64,000 bases of DNA from Bacteroides stercorirosoris (GTDB lineage: Bacteria > Bacteroidota > Bacteroidia > Bacteroidales > Bacteroidaceae), in assembly GCF_900142015.1 (NCBI RefSeq), contig NZ_FQZN01000008.1:149502-213501 (forward strand), given 5' to 3'. A program made the translations under genes and the position numbers. This document shows, one piece after another, positions 7,064 to 17,555 of this stretch (position 1 is its first letter; each line of letters starts with the position of its first letter). The notes beneath the pieces are model-generated. The model saw nothing but the letters and a program-made list of their open reading frames with translations, was not told the origin of the DNA and ran no database searches.

Positions 7064-10000
7064 TCAGATAAATATCTCCTTCCTCTTCAGGCAGAACACC
7101 GGCAGGAAGAAGAAAATACCGATAATAGACATAAGCAGTCCTCCAATGGTGCCCGATGCCAACGGGAACCAAAAAGCCTCTTTTTCTGTTCCGACCATAA
7201 ACGGGATAAAGCCCAGGATAGTAGAAACCACCGTGAGGAAAATAGGTAATATTTTTGCGTTCCAAGCCTTTGTATATGCCCGAAGCATGGAAAGTCGCGG
7301 AAAACGACGGCGGATGCTGTTATACTCATTCAGAATATAAATGCTGGCATTCACCGTGATACCACACAAAAGCACGAAGGAAGCGAATCCACCCTGGTCA
7401 AAGTTCAGGCGGAACCAATAGAATGTGAGGAACACCCCGATATAAGATACCGGAATGACAAATATAATAGCCAGGGGCTGTTTCAGCGAATTGAACAGGA
7501 CACTCGTCGTGAAGAAGATAATGGCAATAACAACCAGCAACAACAGATACTGTTTGTTATCTTTCTTCCCCCATGACCATGACTGGCTATCCGACTCGGC
7601 CGTATATCCCATCGGCAAAGTCTTATTGAACGCTTCCAGATCCCGCTTCTGTATCTTGTTGCCTTGCTCGTATGAGCCGATGTATTCGTATTGCAGACAA
7701 AGACGGTATTGCTGGTTTTCTTTAGCTATCTGCTGTGGCATCTGCCCTTTTTCCACTGTAGCCAGTTCAGAGAGTTTATAGTGCTTTCCATTGTCCGCAC
7801 CATAAGGAAAAAACTGCATAGCCCATACATCATACTCGTGAGACTGGCGGGAAGAAAGCCGGATACTTTCCGCTCCCCTTTCCGTAACCACTGAGCCTAC
7901 TTGCATATTCTTGCCAAATATAGGCTGAATGGTTGAAAACAGGCGTTGGGCATTAATCCCCTCCTGTGCCATACGCTCTTTGTCCAGATTGAAATAGAAC
8001 TCCTGATAATCATCTTTCCACCAGGAAAACTCCGACTTGATAAATACCTCCTTTATGCGACGGTGCGAAAGCAATACTTCCTTCAACTTCTCAGCCCATG
8101 CATAGAGTTCATCGTAATTGTAACCATACATTTTGATGCGATAGGAACCCGCGTTCTCACGGACGTCATTACTGAAACCCTGGTCCTGCAAACCGTACAC
8201 ATCCCAGCTACCGCCGCCCAACTCGGAAACCTTACCTATCAGACTGGCTTTCAGCGTATATGGGAAACCGCTGTGCTGATACTCCTTCTTGAAATAGATT
8301 TGAATATTAGCCCGGCGTGCATTGTAGACAGAAGCATGAAACTGCTTGATTTCCTTAAAACCGCTGAGATAAGTCTCCACCCGCTTCACCAAGGTATTCA
8401 TCTGTTCCAGTGTGCTCCCGTTCGGCAGGTTGGCATTGGCAGAAAGCACCACTTCTTCATTACGACTAAAATAACTACCCTCATACACTTTCTGCACAAA
8501 CAAACGAAGGCTGCCACCCAAAGCTTTATCTACTATGGGTTTCACTTTCTCCTTATAGGTGGAAGATCCCAATGTCTTGTTATACCGTTCTGTCCACTTG
8601 CCTTCTCCTTCCATTTTTTCGGGAAGCAGGAAGACGGGCAGGCCAAAGCCCAATATCAGCACAACGCACACCGCCACCCGCCAACGCAACAGGAAGCGAA
8701 TGAGTAATTGGTAAAAATGAGTGAAATACACCGTCAGCCGGCGGATACGGATATGAGCACGTACCCACCGTTTATTCGTCCCTACAAGCCTGATCTTATC
8801 AATCATTGCCGGAACAAAGAAGAGTGCGACAAAGAGAGAGACTGCCAGATTAATAATCACCACAGCAGCGAAATCCTGCAAGTTCAACCGTATCTTCTCA
8901 TCCAGGAAGAAGATGATGACCAATGCGCCCATTGTCGTCAAAGTAGCCGCCAGCACGGACATGAATGCTTTCAGATTACGCCGGTGCAGGATATGGTCGG
9001 TCATCACAATAGTGCTGTCTATCACAAGATTCAGAGACACTGTTATCCCCGCCAACGAATACAATTGCATTTCCAGCCCGAAAAGATAGTAGAAAATAAC
9101 TGCCACAGCAATGTTAACAGCCAGACTGGTGACTATCAGCAACAGATATTTCAAGTTCAGCGTAATAATCCAGACAAATACCAACAGAATAAGCACCGTC
9201 AGCCCTGTACGGAAATAAATTTTGTCCAATTCTTCGCGGATATACTCTGTAGCGTCATAGCTGGTATGCACTTCATAACCGGGTGGCAATGTCAGGCGTA
9301 TCGCCTCCATTTCTTCCATCACCTCATTGCTCAGTTGCAGCTGATTGGCAGTTTCTACAGCCGTGACGGACATATAAATAGAATTCAGCCCATTGATGCG
9401 ATAATAGCTTTGCGGTTCTTCTTCTACATGGGTCACCGTTACCAATTCATTCAGACGGATAATTCTGCCATCCGAAGCCGTCACCGTAATATCCGAAGGA
9501 TCGAACTCTCCACTGACTCCATCCGGCACCAGCACCAGGCGTATCCACTGTTTACCGGCAGGCGTGTCCATATTATGCGTGCCCAGAAATTCTTTATTAT
9601 AGTGTAGCCGGATAGCCCGTTGAATATCCGAAATGCTGATACCCAACGTCCGCAATTGCTCACTGTCATACTCCAGCCGCCATTCCATCGGGGTAGCGCC
9701 GCTTAAATCTATCTTATAAATACCTTGCAGTTTGGCCAGTCGCGGTTTGATATGCTCTTCCGCATATTGCTGTATCAGTATAGGCGTAGAAGGGGCATTC
9801 AGTGTAAACGAGAGGAACGGACGGGAAGTATTCGCATCGGGCACTTTCATGTCGATATACGGATAACTGACTCCGGAAGGCAGTTTTGCCCATGTCTGGC
9901 GAATGATGGTGGAAGCCTCAAAACGTACCGCATCCACATCCGCGTGCTTATCCAAATCCACCGTAATGCTGCCGTAACCATTGCCGGAAGTGGAAGACAT

Positions 10001-10222
10001 CCCTTTCACCCCTTTGATGCGGGCCAGCATGGACTCCAGCTTACTCGTCGCCTCCATCTCTACTACCCGCGACGAGGTACCCGGCATATTGAAACGCACC
10101 GTGAAACCCGGCAACGTGCGTGACGGGTTCAGTTTGACCGGAAGCAGCGGTACCAGAGCCAAACCAACCAGTGCCAGGCAGACAAAGGTGACGATGAGGG
10201 TGAAAGGAGAGAGACGCTTCAT
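7064..10222 (-). CDS. RND efflux permease, second subunit of the operon
   Basis: The product has 1052 residues with the AcrB/CzcA architecture: a TM helix at the N-terminus, a porter domain, six TM helices, a second porter domain and six more TM helices. The TM4 proton-relay region reads LVIDSTIVM, keeping one Asp where AcrB has two. It is the last gene of the operon, 27 bases after the TolC-like gene. It differs clearly from the permease at 11730-14798, so the two may form a mixed trimer as in MdtBC, or two pumps sharing one adaptor and one channel. The start (MKRLSPFTLIV) fits an inner-membrane anchor. The substrate is unknown. Confidence 0.88.
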   Translation of the reverse strand: MKRLSPFTLIVTFVCLALVGLALVPLLPVKLNPSRTLPGFTVRFNMPGTSSRVVEMEATSKLESMLARIKGVKGMSSTSGNGYGSITVDLDKHADVDAVRFEASTIIRQTWAKLPSGVSYPYIDMKVPDANTSRPFLSFTLNAPSTPILIQQYAEEHIKPRLAKLQGIYKIDLSGATPMEWRLEYDSEQLRTLGISISDIQRAIRLHYNKEFLGTHNMDTPAGKQWIRLVLVPDGVSGEFDPSDITVTASDGRIIRLNELVTVTHVEEEPQSYYRINGLNSIYMSVTAVETANQLQLSNEVMEEMEAIRLTLPPGYEVHTSYDATEYIREELDKIYFRTGLTVLILLVFVWIITLNLKYLLLIVTSLAVNIAVAVIFYYLFGLEMQLYSLAGITVSLNLVIDSTIVMTDHILHRRNLKAFMSVLAATLTTMGALVIIFFLDEKIRLNLQDFAAVVIINLAVSLFVALFFVPAMIDKIRLVGTNKRWVRAHIRIRRLTVYFTHFYQLLIRFLLRWRVAVCVVLILGFGLPVFLLPEKMEGEGKWTERYNKTLGSSTYKEKVKPIVDKALGGSLRLFVQKVYEGSYFSRNEEVVLSANANLPNGSTLEQMNTLVKRVETYLSGFKEIKQFHASVYNARRANIQIYFKKEYQHSGFPYTLKASLIGKVSELGGGSWDVYGLQDQGFSNDVRENAGSYRIKMYGYNYDELYAWAEKLKEVLLSHRRIKEVFIKSEFSWWKDDYQEFYFNLDKERMAQEGINAQRLFSTIQPIFGKNMQVGSVVTERGAESIRLSSRQSHEYDVWAMQFFPYGADNGKHYKLSELATVEKGQMPQQIAKENQQYRLCLQYEYIGSYEQGNKIQKRDLEAFNKTLPMGYTAESDSQSWSWGKKDNKQYLLLLVVIAIIFFTTSVLFNSLKQPLAIIFVIPVSYIGVFLTFYWFRLNFDQGGFASFVLLCGITVNASIYILNEYNSIRRRFPRLSMLRAYTKAWNAKILPIFLTVVSTILGFIPFMVGTEKEAFWFPLASGTIGGLLMSIIGIFFFLPVFCLKRKEIFI

Positions 10223-10249
10223 AATTATTAATTATCAATTATTAATTGA

Positions 10250-11725
10250 TTATCGGGCATAGTCGAACTTATCGGAGAGGGAGAAGCCGCTGGCAAAATC
10301 GTGCAAGGTTAATTTGCGGATTTTGTAATAGTTCAGCCAATAGTTTTTCAAGGCTGATATATAGTTACGCTGGGCTTCCTGCTGGCGGTTCAGAGACAGG
10401 GTGAGGCTGCTGATGTCCGCTTTGCCGATGATGAAGCGTTGACGGGTTTCGTTGTATGCCAGAATGGAGAGGTCGAGAGCCTCTTCGGCACTCGTCACAA
10501 GAGCCTGCTGAACGTTGAAATCGCTCACGGTCATGATGACTTCCTCTTCAATGCTGATTTCATTCTGGCGGGAAGAAGTTCTCACTACATTCAGATTGTT
10601 GCGGGCCATATTATACTTTCCTTTACGCACTCCCCAATCCACCAGTGGAATAGAGATGCTGACGGACACCATTTCCTGTTGCATAGGATGATTATAAGCT
10701 TCACCAAACTTCTCCGCCACTTGATTGAAACCGATACTGGCGTTGATGCTGGCATTGAAGCGGGATTCTTTCCGTGTCTTGTCCACATTCCTTTCGGCTT
10801 CCAACACATCCTGACGCAATTCCAGGAAGTTCGGATTATTGGAACGGGCGGCATCCAGAGCGGCATCCACCGGAATAACCAGTTCACCGGGACGGCTGGG
10901 GAGGTCAAGTCTTATTTCCGTATTCTTCTCAAGGTTGAGGAAAGAAGCCAGCGAGAACATGGCACGCTTCAGTGAACTCTCGGCGTTTTGCAGGGTGTTA
11001 CGGGCATTCACGACGTCCAGTTTCAGCGTCAGAAGGTCTGCACGGCTGATAGAGGCTATTTTCAGGCGTTGCATACCGATGCGGTAAAGAGTATCGGAAG
11101 AGGCGACATTCTCTTTTGCCAGATCATATTCAGCCTGTGCCATTGCAAGTGTAAAGAAATAGGTAGTGGCTTGTTCGGATACCTGTTCGGCATTGTAGAT
11201 ATATTCTTTCTTCACTTTCTCGTATTTCAACGGCTCTATTTTCCGTTCCCAACGGAAAGGATTATAGCCGACCAGACTTTGCGAGTACCCCACACGTATG
11301 GGGACACTGGTGTACTGGGTATAAGAATTGGAACCGAAACTGCGCATATAGCCCAACTCCGTATCTAAATAGAACGTGCCGCCAGTCAGGTCGAAGTTTT
11401 GCTTGATGGCGAGATTGCCGTAGGCGTAAAAAGATTGCTGGCTACGATAGATATCCAAGTCCTGTTCGGAGTCGTAGCGTTTGGTGATGTCGCGATTATA
11501 TTGCGCAGGGGTCATGTTCAGCGTCAGGCTCGGCAAGCGGTTTGCCTTGTAGGTGCGATATTCCCAATAACCGGCCAGATACATGTTTTTTGTGCGGAAC
11601 GCTTCCAGCGAACTATCGTTTGCCATGGCAATAGTCCGTTTCAAATCCAACGTTATCTGTTGTTGCGCAACGGAAGGAAGCGCTTGCGAAAGTCCCAAAA
11701 GAATTATTAAACCAAGTTTCTTCAT
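10250..11725 (-). CDS. TolC-family outer membrane efflux channel
   Basis: The product has 491 residues with a signal peptide (MKKLGLIILLGLSQALPSVAQ). The body is long amphipathic helices in two repeats (ARSNNPNFLELRQDVLEAE in the second), as in the OEP/TolC family, with beta segments such as FYLDTELGYMRSF. It starts only 4 bases after the stop of the first permease gene, so it is translated from the same mRNA. It would form the outer membrane exit duct of the tripartite pump. Confidence 0.88.
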   Translation of the reverse strand: MKKLGLIILLGLSQALPSVAQQQITLDLKRTIAMANDSSLEAFRTKNMYLAGYWEYRTYKANRLPSLTLNMTPAQYNRDITKRYDSEQDLDIYRSQQSFYAYGNLAIKQNFDLTGGTFYLDTELGYMRSFGSNSYTQYTSVPIRVGYSQSLVGYNPFRWERKIEPLKYEKVKKEYIYNAEQVSEQATTYFFTLAMAQAEYDLAKENVASSDTLYRIGMQRLKIASISRADLLTLKLDVVNARNTLQNAESSLKRAMFSLASFLNLEKNTEIRLDLPSRPGELVIPVDAALDAARSNNPNFLELRQDVLEAERNVDKTRKESRFNASINASIGFNQVAEKFGEAYNHPMQQEMVSVSISIPLVDWGVRKGKYNMARNNLNVVRTSSRQNEISIEEEVIMTVSDFNVQQALVTSAEEALDLSILAYNETRQRFIIGKADISSLTLSLNRQQEAQRNYISALKNYWLNYYKIRKLTLHDFASGFSLSDKFDYAR

Positions 11726-11729
11726 TATT

Positions 11730-14700
11730 TCAAGCTTTTGTTGTCCCCTTATAAATAAACCAATATATCAACGGTATGATGAACAAACTGACCAGCGTAC
11801 CGATAAACATCGCCCCAATCATGGCAATGGAAAGCGGTTTCTGCAACTCCGAACCCATATCGAACGAAAACAGCAACGGCACCATCGCAAAGATGGTGGT
11901 CAGCGAAGTCATGATGATGGGGCGCAGCCTGCGTCTTCCCGCCTCATGAATAGCTTCCAGCAACGGCATCCCTGTCTTGCGCAATTCATTAATCGCATCG
12001 AGTTTCAGAATGGAGTCATTGATGATGATACCACACGTCACTATCAGTCCGATGGCGGACATCAGGTTAAGCGTATGCCCGCATATCCACAGCAACAACA
12101 GTGCGAACGCCACATCTATCGGTATTTCCAGCAACACGATGAGCGGCTGCACAAAGCTCTCGAACTGTGCCGCCAGGATGAAATACATCAACAAAATGGA
12201 AATAAACAAAATAACCACCAATTCGTCCAACATCTTCCGGTTGGAAAAGAAACTTCCGGAAAAGGCTGTATCCCAATCATTGGTAGCATCTGCAAGTTCC
12301 TTCACCTGCTGCATCAGCGGTTCCGCCTTCTGCACATCATAGAAGCGGAAAGGTATATATTCTCCATTACGTCCGGCCGTGATGGACTTCAAATCTTCCG
12401 CCGGCATCACCGACACCAGTTCGCGCAAGGGCAAATATTCAATGCCTTTGTTGTCCGCCCGCGTCGGTACCAACGTTTCCTGCAGAATGTAATTCACCGT
12501 TTGCTCCTCTCCTACAATGCTGATAGGTAGATATTGCTGGTAAGAGTGAAGAGTAGCTACACTGTTTTCCTTGAAAGCGGTTTTCAAGATACGGTACAGT
12601 TCGTCATACGACACATCGTAGAGTAAGAGTTTCTCTTTATTGATACGGATATTCAACTGGTTTTCAAAGGCAATACCCGTAGGAGCATATCCCGTCCGGG
12701 TGCTAAAACTCTCTTCAAGGCTACGCAATTCATCAGCCGTCGGCACTTTCTCCTTACTACGGGAGTAAAGTTCGGCTACAACATCTGCCTCCCCTGTCAC
12801 AAACAGTTTCTCAAACACCGTTTCAGGCGGTGAGAAAGAAACAACCGCCAAAGGATATTCCGCTCTCAGAGAACGATACACTTTATCCTGCAATGGCGAT
12901 ATTTCCGCAGGATCTCCGGTCTTAAAATAAAGCTCGGCTTCTGAAGAAGACAAGGCCTGTTCACGATTCAGAAGATAATCCTGTTGTCCGACGGCGGCAG
13001 TTTGTTCTACGGTTTCTTCCCTGAATTTTTCGAACAGGGCATCCACTCTGCGATGATTCTCGTCCACATGGATATTCTCATTCCATTCCACACGGGCTAT
13101 CAGTTCGTTCTGGTCAATTTCAGGCATGCGCTCTTTACCTATGAAGTAGAACATGAACACACATAACGGCACGGAAATGACGCAGAATACCACACTCGCA
13201 GTTTTGTGGGCGAATATGAAATCGACTCCGGCATCATAGAAACGGTCGAGTGTATGCTCCTTGATAGGATTATTGATGCGTATGCGTGAGAACCACGACT
13301 TGCGCATCCCGGTCCGGTAAACCAGCATATACAGTACCGGAAGCAGCATGATGCCTGTGAAGTAAGAGACAAGCAGCCCGACCGTTACCGAAAAGGCCTG
13401 GTCGTAGAAGATGGCTCCGGCAATGCCACTCATGAAAATCAGCGGTACGAACACCGCTATCGTGGTCAAGGACGAACTGAGCATCGGAGTAATCACCTCA
13501 CTGGTACCCGCAATACACGCACGCCTCAACGAATACCCCTGTTCACGGTATTGCGAGATATTCTCCGTCACAATGATGGAGCTGTCAATCATCATACCCA
13601 ATGCCAGAATCAGTCCGGACAGAGATATGATATTCAGGGACATCTTGAACAGATAGAAAAAGAGGAAGCAGATAACGATGGAAACCACCATACTCAGTCC
13701 GATAATGAAAGGAGATTTGACATCTCCCAAGAAGAGCACGGCTACGATACAGATAAAAAGGAAACCCAATGAAAGGTTCTGCTGCAGATTGGAGATGGTA
13801 TAGTCCAATAATTCAGTCTGGTTGCGGCTGATGCTGAACTCAATGTCCGGATATACGCTCTGAAAATAACTCATGGTGCCGCTAATCGCCTGCTTCATGT
13901 CGTCCATGTTCTCATCCGCCTGTTTGATGACGGCTAATGTCACCGCCCGCTTGCCATTACTTATGGACACTCCCTTCTCCTTGACAGAAACAACTCCTAT
14001 CCGGCAGAATTCTTCCAGGCGGATGATGCGTCCCTCCTTGTTTATAAGGATGTTTTTCACATCATCTTCCGTACGCAGCAAAGTGGAAAACTTGATGTTA
14101 TATTCGTAATAACCGTCACGTACAGTCATACTGCCCGGTTCCACATTGTTTTGCGCAAGCGCATTCTCCACGTCTTGTATGGAAAGTCCAAGCACGGCAA
14201 GTTTGTTTTCGTCAGGCACTATCTGCAACTGGCGCTCTACCAGTCCGGTGATATCCACCATCGCCACTTCCGTCAGTTGCTCGATACGGCGTTTGATAAC
14301 GCTTTCGGCAAACTCACACAGGTCAAGAAAGGCGCGTTTATCAGTCTGCCCGTAGGCACTGTCATTTTTCAGAGTCAAATTGAGGTAAAACACCGGAATA
14401 TCAGTAGCACTTGCCTTCACCACTTTAGGACGTTCCGTATCCTTGGGCAGATAGTTCATGGCGGCGTCAATCTTTTCGTTCACCTCGATAAAGGCCAGGT
14501 CCGTGTTAGTGCCATAATCAAAACTCAAGCGGATAAGCCCCGCCCCGTCCCGCGTTTCACTATCCATATCTTTCAGGCGTGCCACTTGGATAAGCTGCTG
14601 TCTCAAAGGCTTCACCACGGTATTCTCCAACTCACGCGCGGAAGTGTTCTGAGCCGATATCTGCACCGTAATCTCCGGAATGGCAATGTCCGGCAACAAG

Positions 14701-14798
14701 GATACGGGCAGCGTGAAGTACGTCACCAGACCAACAATGAAACATGCGGTAAACGCCATCAGTACGGCAATGGGCCGCTGTACCAGAAACTTGACCAT
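11730..14798 (-). CDS. RND efflux permease, first subunit of the operon
   Basis: The product has 1022 residues with a typical N-terminus (MVKFLVQRPIAVLMAFTACF) and duplicated RND topology. The TM4 motif reads MMIDSSIIVTEN, again with a single Asp at the proton-relay site. The C-terminal half ends with the usual helix pair (RRRLRPIIMTSLTTIFAMVPLL). It lies 7 bases after the adaptor gene and 4 bases before the TolC-like gene. It is likely a proton-driven exporter of hydrophobic or toxic compounds; the sequence does not tell which. Confidence 0.9.
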   Translation of the reverse strand: MVKFLVQRPIAVLMAFTACFIVGLVTYFTLPVSLLPDIAIPEITVQISAQNTSARELENTVVKPLRQQLIQVARLKDMDSETRDGAGLIRLSFDYGTNTDLAFIEVNEKIDAAMNYLPKDTERPKVVKASATDIPVFYLNLTLKNDSAYGQTDKRAFLDLCEFAESVIKRRIEQLTEVAMVDITGLVERQLQIVPDENKLAVLGLSIQDVENALAQNNVEPGSMTVRDGYYEYNIKFSTLLRTEDDVKNILINKEGRIIRLEEFCRIGVVSVKEKGVSISNGKRAVTLAVIKQADENMDDMKQAISGTMSYFQSVYPDIEFSISRNQTELLDYTISNLQQNLSLGFLFICIVAVLFLGDVKSPFIIGLSMVVSIVICFLFFYLFKMSLNIISLSGLILALGMMIDSSIIVTENISQYREQGYSLRRACIAGTSEVITPMLSSSLTTIAVFVPLIFMSGIAGAIFYDQAFSVTVGLLVSYFTGIMLLPVLYMLVYRTGMRKSWFSRIRINNPIKEHTLDRFYDAGVDFIFAHKTASVVFCVISVPLCVFMFYFIGKERMPEIDQNELIARVEWNENIHVDENHRRVDALFEKFREETVEQTAAVGQQDYLLNREQALSSSEAELYFKTGDPAEISPLQDKVYRSLRAEYPLAVVSFSPPETVFEKLFVTGEADVVAELYSRSKEKVPTADELRSLEESFSTRTGYAPTGIAFENQLNIRINKEKLLLYDVSYDELYRILKTAFKENSVATLHSYQQYLPISIVGEEQTVNYILQETLVPTRADNKGIEYLPLRELVSVMPAEDLKSITAGRNGEYIPFRFYDVQKAEPLMQQVKELADATNDWDTAFSGSFFSNRKMLDELVVILFISILLMYFILAAQFESFVQPLIVLLEIPIDVAFALLLLWICGHTLNLMSAIGLIVTCGIIINDSILKLDAINELRKTGMPLLEAIHEAGRRRLRPIIMTSLTTIFAMVPLLFSFDMGSELQKPLSIAMIGAMFIGTLVSLFIIPLIYWFIYKGTTKA

Positions 14799-14805
14799 CC
14801 CCCTT

Positions 14806-15879
14806 TTAATTTTTAATTATCACCGGCGCTTCATGGGCCAAGTTCACATTCCCTGTCACAATAACCATGTCCCCTTCCTTCACGCCATCATCCGCCACTG
14901 TATAGCTCTCGGCATTTTCCAGTCCGGTGTGCACATAATTCCATTTCGCCTTTCCGTCCTCTAAAGTGAAAACCACTTGTTTGCCGGAGCGCAACACCAC
15001 GGAACTTTTCGGAATAACCAGCTGCTCTCCAAGCGAACGATGCACATTGACACGGATATTCATACCGCTGAAAAGCTTGCCTTGCCCGTTTACAACGGCT
15101 TTCACCTTGACCATGCCCTTATCGTCTACCAAAGGATTTATCTCAGAAATGCGTCCTTCATACTTGGCGGAAGGATCAGCATAAGGAGTAACCACCACTT
15201 TATCACCACTCTTTATCAGGGGAAGTTCACTCTCCAATACGGTAAAATCGGCCTCCATACCTTGTATTCCGATTATTGTACAGAAAGCATCGGAAGTACC
15301 GGCAGCATTATAAGGTTTGGAAAACAGGTTGGCTACCACCCCTTCAAAAGGAGCAACCAATGTGGCGTGTTCTTCTTCGTATTTAGCCAGTTCATACTGG
15401 GAAAGACTTTGGTCGTAACCGCTCTTCACCCGCGCCAGTTGCATAATGTCATCAGGGACTTTAGCGGTATCATCCGCTACGTACCCCTGCCCGATCAGTA
15501 CATCCTGTAACTCCAACTTGGATTTTTCCAAAGCATCCTTGGATTGTGCAGTCTTATTCTTTAGACGGAATTTATCCAGTTCCGCCAGCTTCTGCCCTTT
15601 GCGCACCCGGTCACCGTTCTTCACATAAATCTGTGCCACGATGCCGGAACTTTCAAAGCGTAAGTCAGCCATTCCTCCAGCCACTACCTTGCCATTGCTC
15701 ACCAGCTCGTGGTTAAACGTCTGCCGTTTTAAAGTCACTACTGTCACTTCATTCTTTTCGTCCGGTAATACGGTAGTTACTCCTTCATCGGCAGCCTCTT
15801 CTTTTTTCGCACCGGAGCAAGCCGTCAGCATAAATAGCGCCAGACAGAGCAAAAGCCGGTAGTTCTGTGTCTTCATCAT
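14806..15879 (-). CDS. RND periplasmic adaptor (membrane fusion protein) lipoprotein
   Basis: The product has 357 residues. The signal peptide ends in a lipobox (LFMLTACSG), so it is anchored as a lipoprotein. A split barrel-sandwich domain (VVAGGMADLRFESSGIVAQIYVKNGDRVRKGQ, then TLVAPFEGVVANLF) surrounds a short alpha-hairpin. A beta-barrel and a membrane-proximal domain follow. It is the first gene of the operon and links the RND permeases to the TolC-like channel. A promoter with two perfect palindromes lies directly upstream. Confidence 0.9.
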   Translation of the reverse strand: MMKTQNYRLLLCLALFMLTACSGAKKEEAADEGVTTVLPDEKNEVTVVTLKRQTFNHELVSNGKVVAGGMADLRFESSGIVAQIYVKNGDRVRKGQKLAELDKFRLKNKTAQSKDALEKSKLELQDVLIGQGYVADDTAKVPDDIMQLARVKSGYDQSLSQYELAKYEEEHATLVAPFEGVVANLFSKPYNAAGTSDAFCTIIGIQGMEADFTVLESELPLIKSGDKVVVTPYADPSAKYEGRISEINPLVDDKGMVKVKAVVNGQGKLFSGMNIRVNVHRSLGEQLVIPKSSVVLRSGKQVVFTLEDGKAKWNYVHTGLENAESYTVADDGVKEGDMVIVTGNVNLAHEAPVIIKN

Positions 15880-15900
15880 TCTATATCAGTTTTTCTGTTT

Positions 15901-15959
15901 TACACTTAGTGTATGCAAAATTAGTCGTTTTCCCCATACAAGCCGCCATATATATATGG
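15901..15959 (-). promoter_or_regulatory. Promoter and two palindromic operator candidates of the efflux operon
   Basis: The -7 element TAATTTTG (minus strand) is at 15916-15923, about 37 bases before the adaptor ATG. A perfect palindrome, TACACT-T-AGTGTA (15901-15913), lies at the expected transcription start. A second one, CCATATATATATGG (15946-15959), lies about 22 bases upstream of the -7 box, in the -33 region. Both positions suit a repressor such as a TetR-type protein, but no such regulator gene lies next to the operon. Confidence 0.5.
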
Positions 15960-16057
15960 ACAAAACAAGACTGGTTACGGACCATTAATTTTCTAATTAT
16001 CAATCAAGTATATTTTTGACCGTCTAGAAACAGGTGGACAAGAACATACTTTCTTCT

Positions 16058-17287
16058 TTATTTCGGAACCGTAATAATCACCACCGGATTAGAATCATCC
16101 GTTAGTTCTTTCAGTACCGAAAGTTTTTCGTTTTCCGCCGCTTCAGGGTTTTCCTCCATCCAGGTCATCACTTTTCCTGCATCCACAATCATCCCATATT
16201 CTCCCTGTGCGCTGTATGCTTTGGGGCGGAAGGCCATGAACCCGTTCAGGTCATCTTTGATGCCCTCCTTTTCAGCATACATCCGGGTGATATTTGTTTT
16301 CCGGTCATAAATTCCGTTAAACGTTTCCGGTTCATCGGTATACAATCCGCGGATGCACTGGAAGAAAATAGTATTATCCGTCTCAAAAACACATCCCACT
16401 AATAAGCGTTTTTCATTATCTTTGGATTCTGTACGCGCTTCAGCTCCCCAATGCCATTTACCGGTGGAGAAGGCGATATAAGGTGTCAGAGTATTCCCTT
16501 CCACAGTATAAATGGTGTCATTGAAACTCTCTTTATAACGTATCTCATTGTCACTTTTCCATAAGAAGGGAATGCCTGCAATGCTTGCCGAGGCATCTCC
16601 GCTTTGAAATGTAGTCAGAATAATTCCCGCATTTCCCTGCCTTTTGACATTGATGCTGTTTATATCATCAATTCCCCTATCAGGCAGAACCGGAAGCAGG
16701 CTGGGCACCGTATCGATCTGTTCCCCCGCTTCGTTGAATAATAACAAAGCACGCCCGTTGTCACCCACGATATTGGCGTAATGACCTATTATCGAGGAAT
16801 CCGTAAAGCAGAAATCACTTGGTGAATCGGGCGGAGTAGGTATTGTAACGCTGCCACGATAATTACCTTGCAGGTCATATTTTTGCAATTTGCCGGGTCT
16901 GCGCATAAAATAAAGCAAACCATTCGCATCATTATAAGTAGGCGCCGCAGTTGAATAGGCTTCCGGATCATCACCCAAATGTCCCACTTTACTCAGAAAT
17001 TTACCGCTCTCTTTATCAAAGACCAAACAGGTCTGACGTGAAAAGACGACAATCTCCTCATCCAGCAACAATATATCCGGATTTCCACCTACCAGGCACG
17101 AATCGGTAGTTTCCAATGAAACATAGCGTACATCGCTTCCTAATTCCGAAAGTTTCAATTCGGCAGGCTTTTCCATAGCTCCTGCCACATCAATAGAACA
17201 TAATTCGGTAGTCGACGATTGCGGAGTACCGGTACAAGCTGCCGTCAGGCAAACCAAACCTACGGCATACAACCATTCTTTTTTCAT
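16058..17287 (-). CDS. 6-bladed beta-propeller lipoprotein
   Basis: From the ATG at 17287 the product has 409 residues; it starts MKKEWLYAVGLVCLTAACTG with a lipobox, which is why the upstream ATG at 17320 is not used. The body has repeated beta-strand segments such as RYVSLETTDSC, CLVFDKESGKFLSKVGHLG and LQKYDLQGNYRG, the pattern of the 6-bladed beta-propeller proteins common in Bacteroides. These are secreted or surface lipoproteins of unknown function, often linked to nutrient loci, but here the gene stands alone. Sequence on both sides is gene-free for 178 bases (downstream) and more than 1 kb (upstream). Confidence 0.8.
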   Translation of the reverse strand: MKKEWLYAVGLVCLTAACTGTPQSSTTELCSIDVAGAMEKPAELKLSELGSDVRYVSLETTDSCLVGGNPDILLLDEEIVVFSRQTCLVFDKESGKFLSKVGHLGDDPEAYSTAAPTYNDANGLLYFMRRPGKLQKYDLQGNYRGSVTIPTPPDSPSDFCFTDSSIIGHYANIVGDNGRALLLFNEAGEQIDTVPSLLPVLPDRGIDDINSINVKRQGNAGIILTTFQSGDASASIAGIPFLWKSDNEIRYKESFNDTIYTVEGNTLTPYIAFSTGKWHWGAEARTESKDNEKRLLVGCVFETDNTIFFQCIRGLYTDEPETFNGIYDRKTNITRMYAEKEGIKDDLNGFMAFRPKAYSAQGEYGMIVDAGKVMTWMEENPEAAENEKLSVLKELTDDSNPVVIITVPK

Positions 17288-17555
17288 GACTTCTTGTGTG
17301 TTTTTAGATTTAACATTCATAACATCTCCACAAATAAACTAATATTTTTAGTTTTCAAACTATATTTCATCGTTAAAGAAGTAAAAAGGGGGATTTAAAG
17401 ACGTACTTGATATAGAAAAACTATCCACCATTCAATTCTTCGAAACATTCTACTCCTATTTCTAATGAGATAATTTATTTAGCTCAACAGTTGATCGGGT
17501 GAGTCACTTACTCAACTGATGTTGGTTATGAATAGAGCAGGTAATTATTACGCAG

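Noticed and set aside
7946..9607. Plus-strand ORFs of 253 and 299 residues
   Set aside because: They lie opposite the RND permease, and their residues (Gln/His-rich) are typical of antisense shadows.
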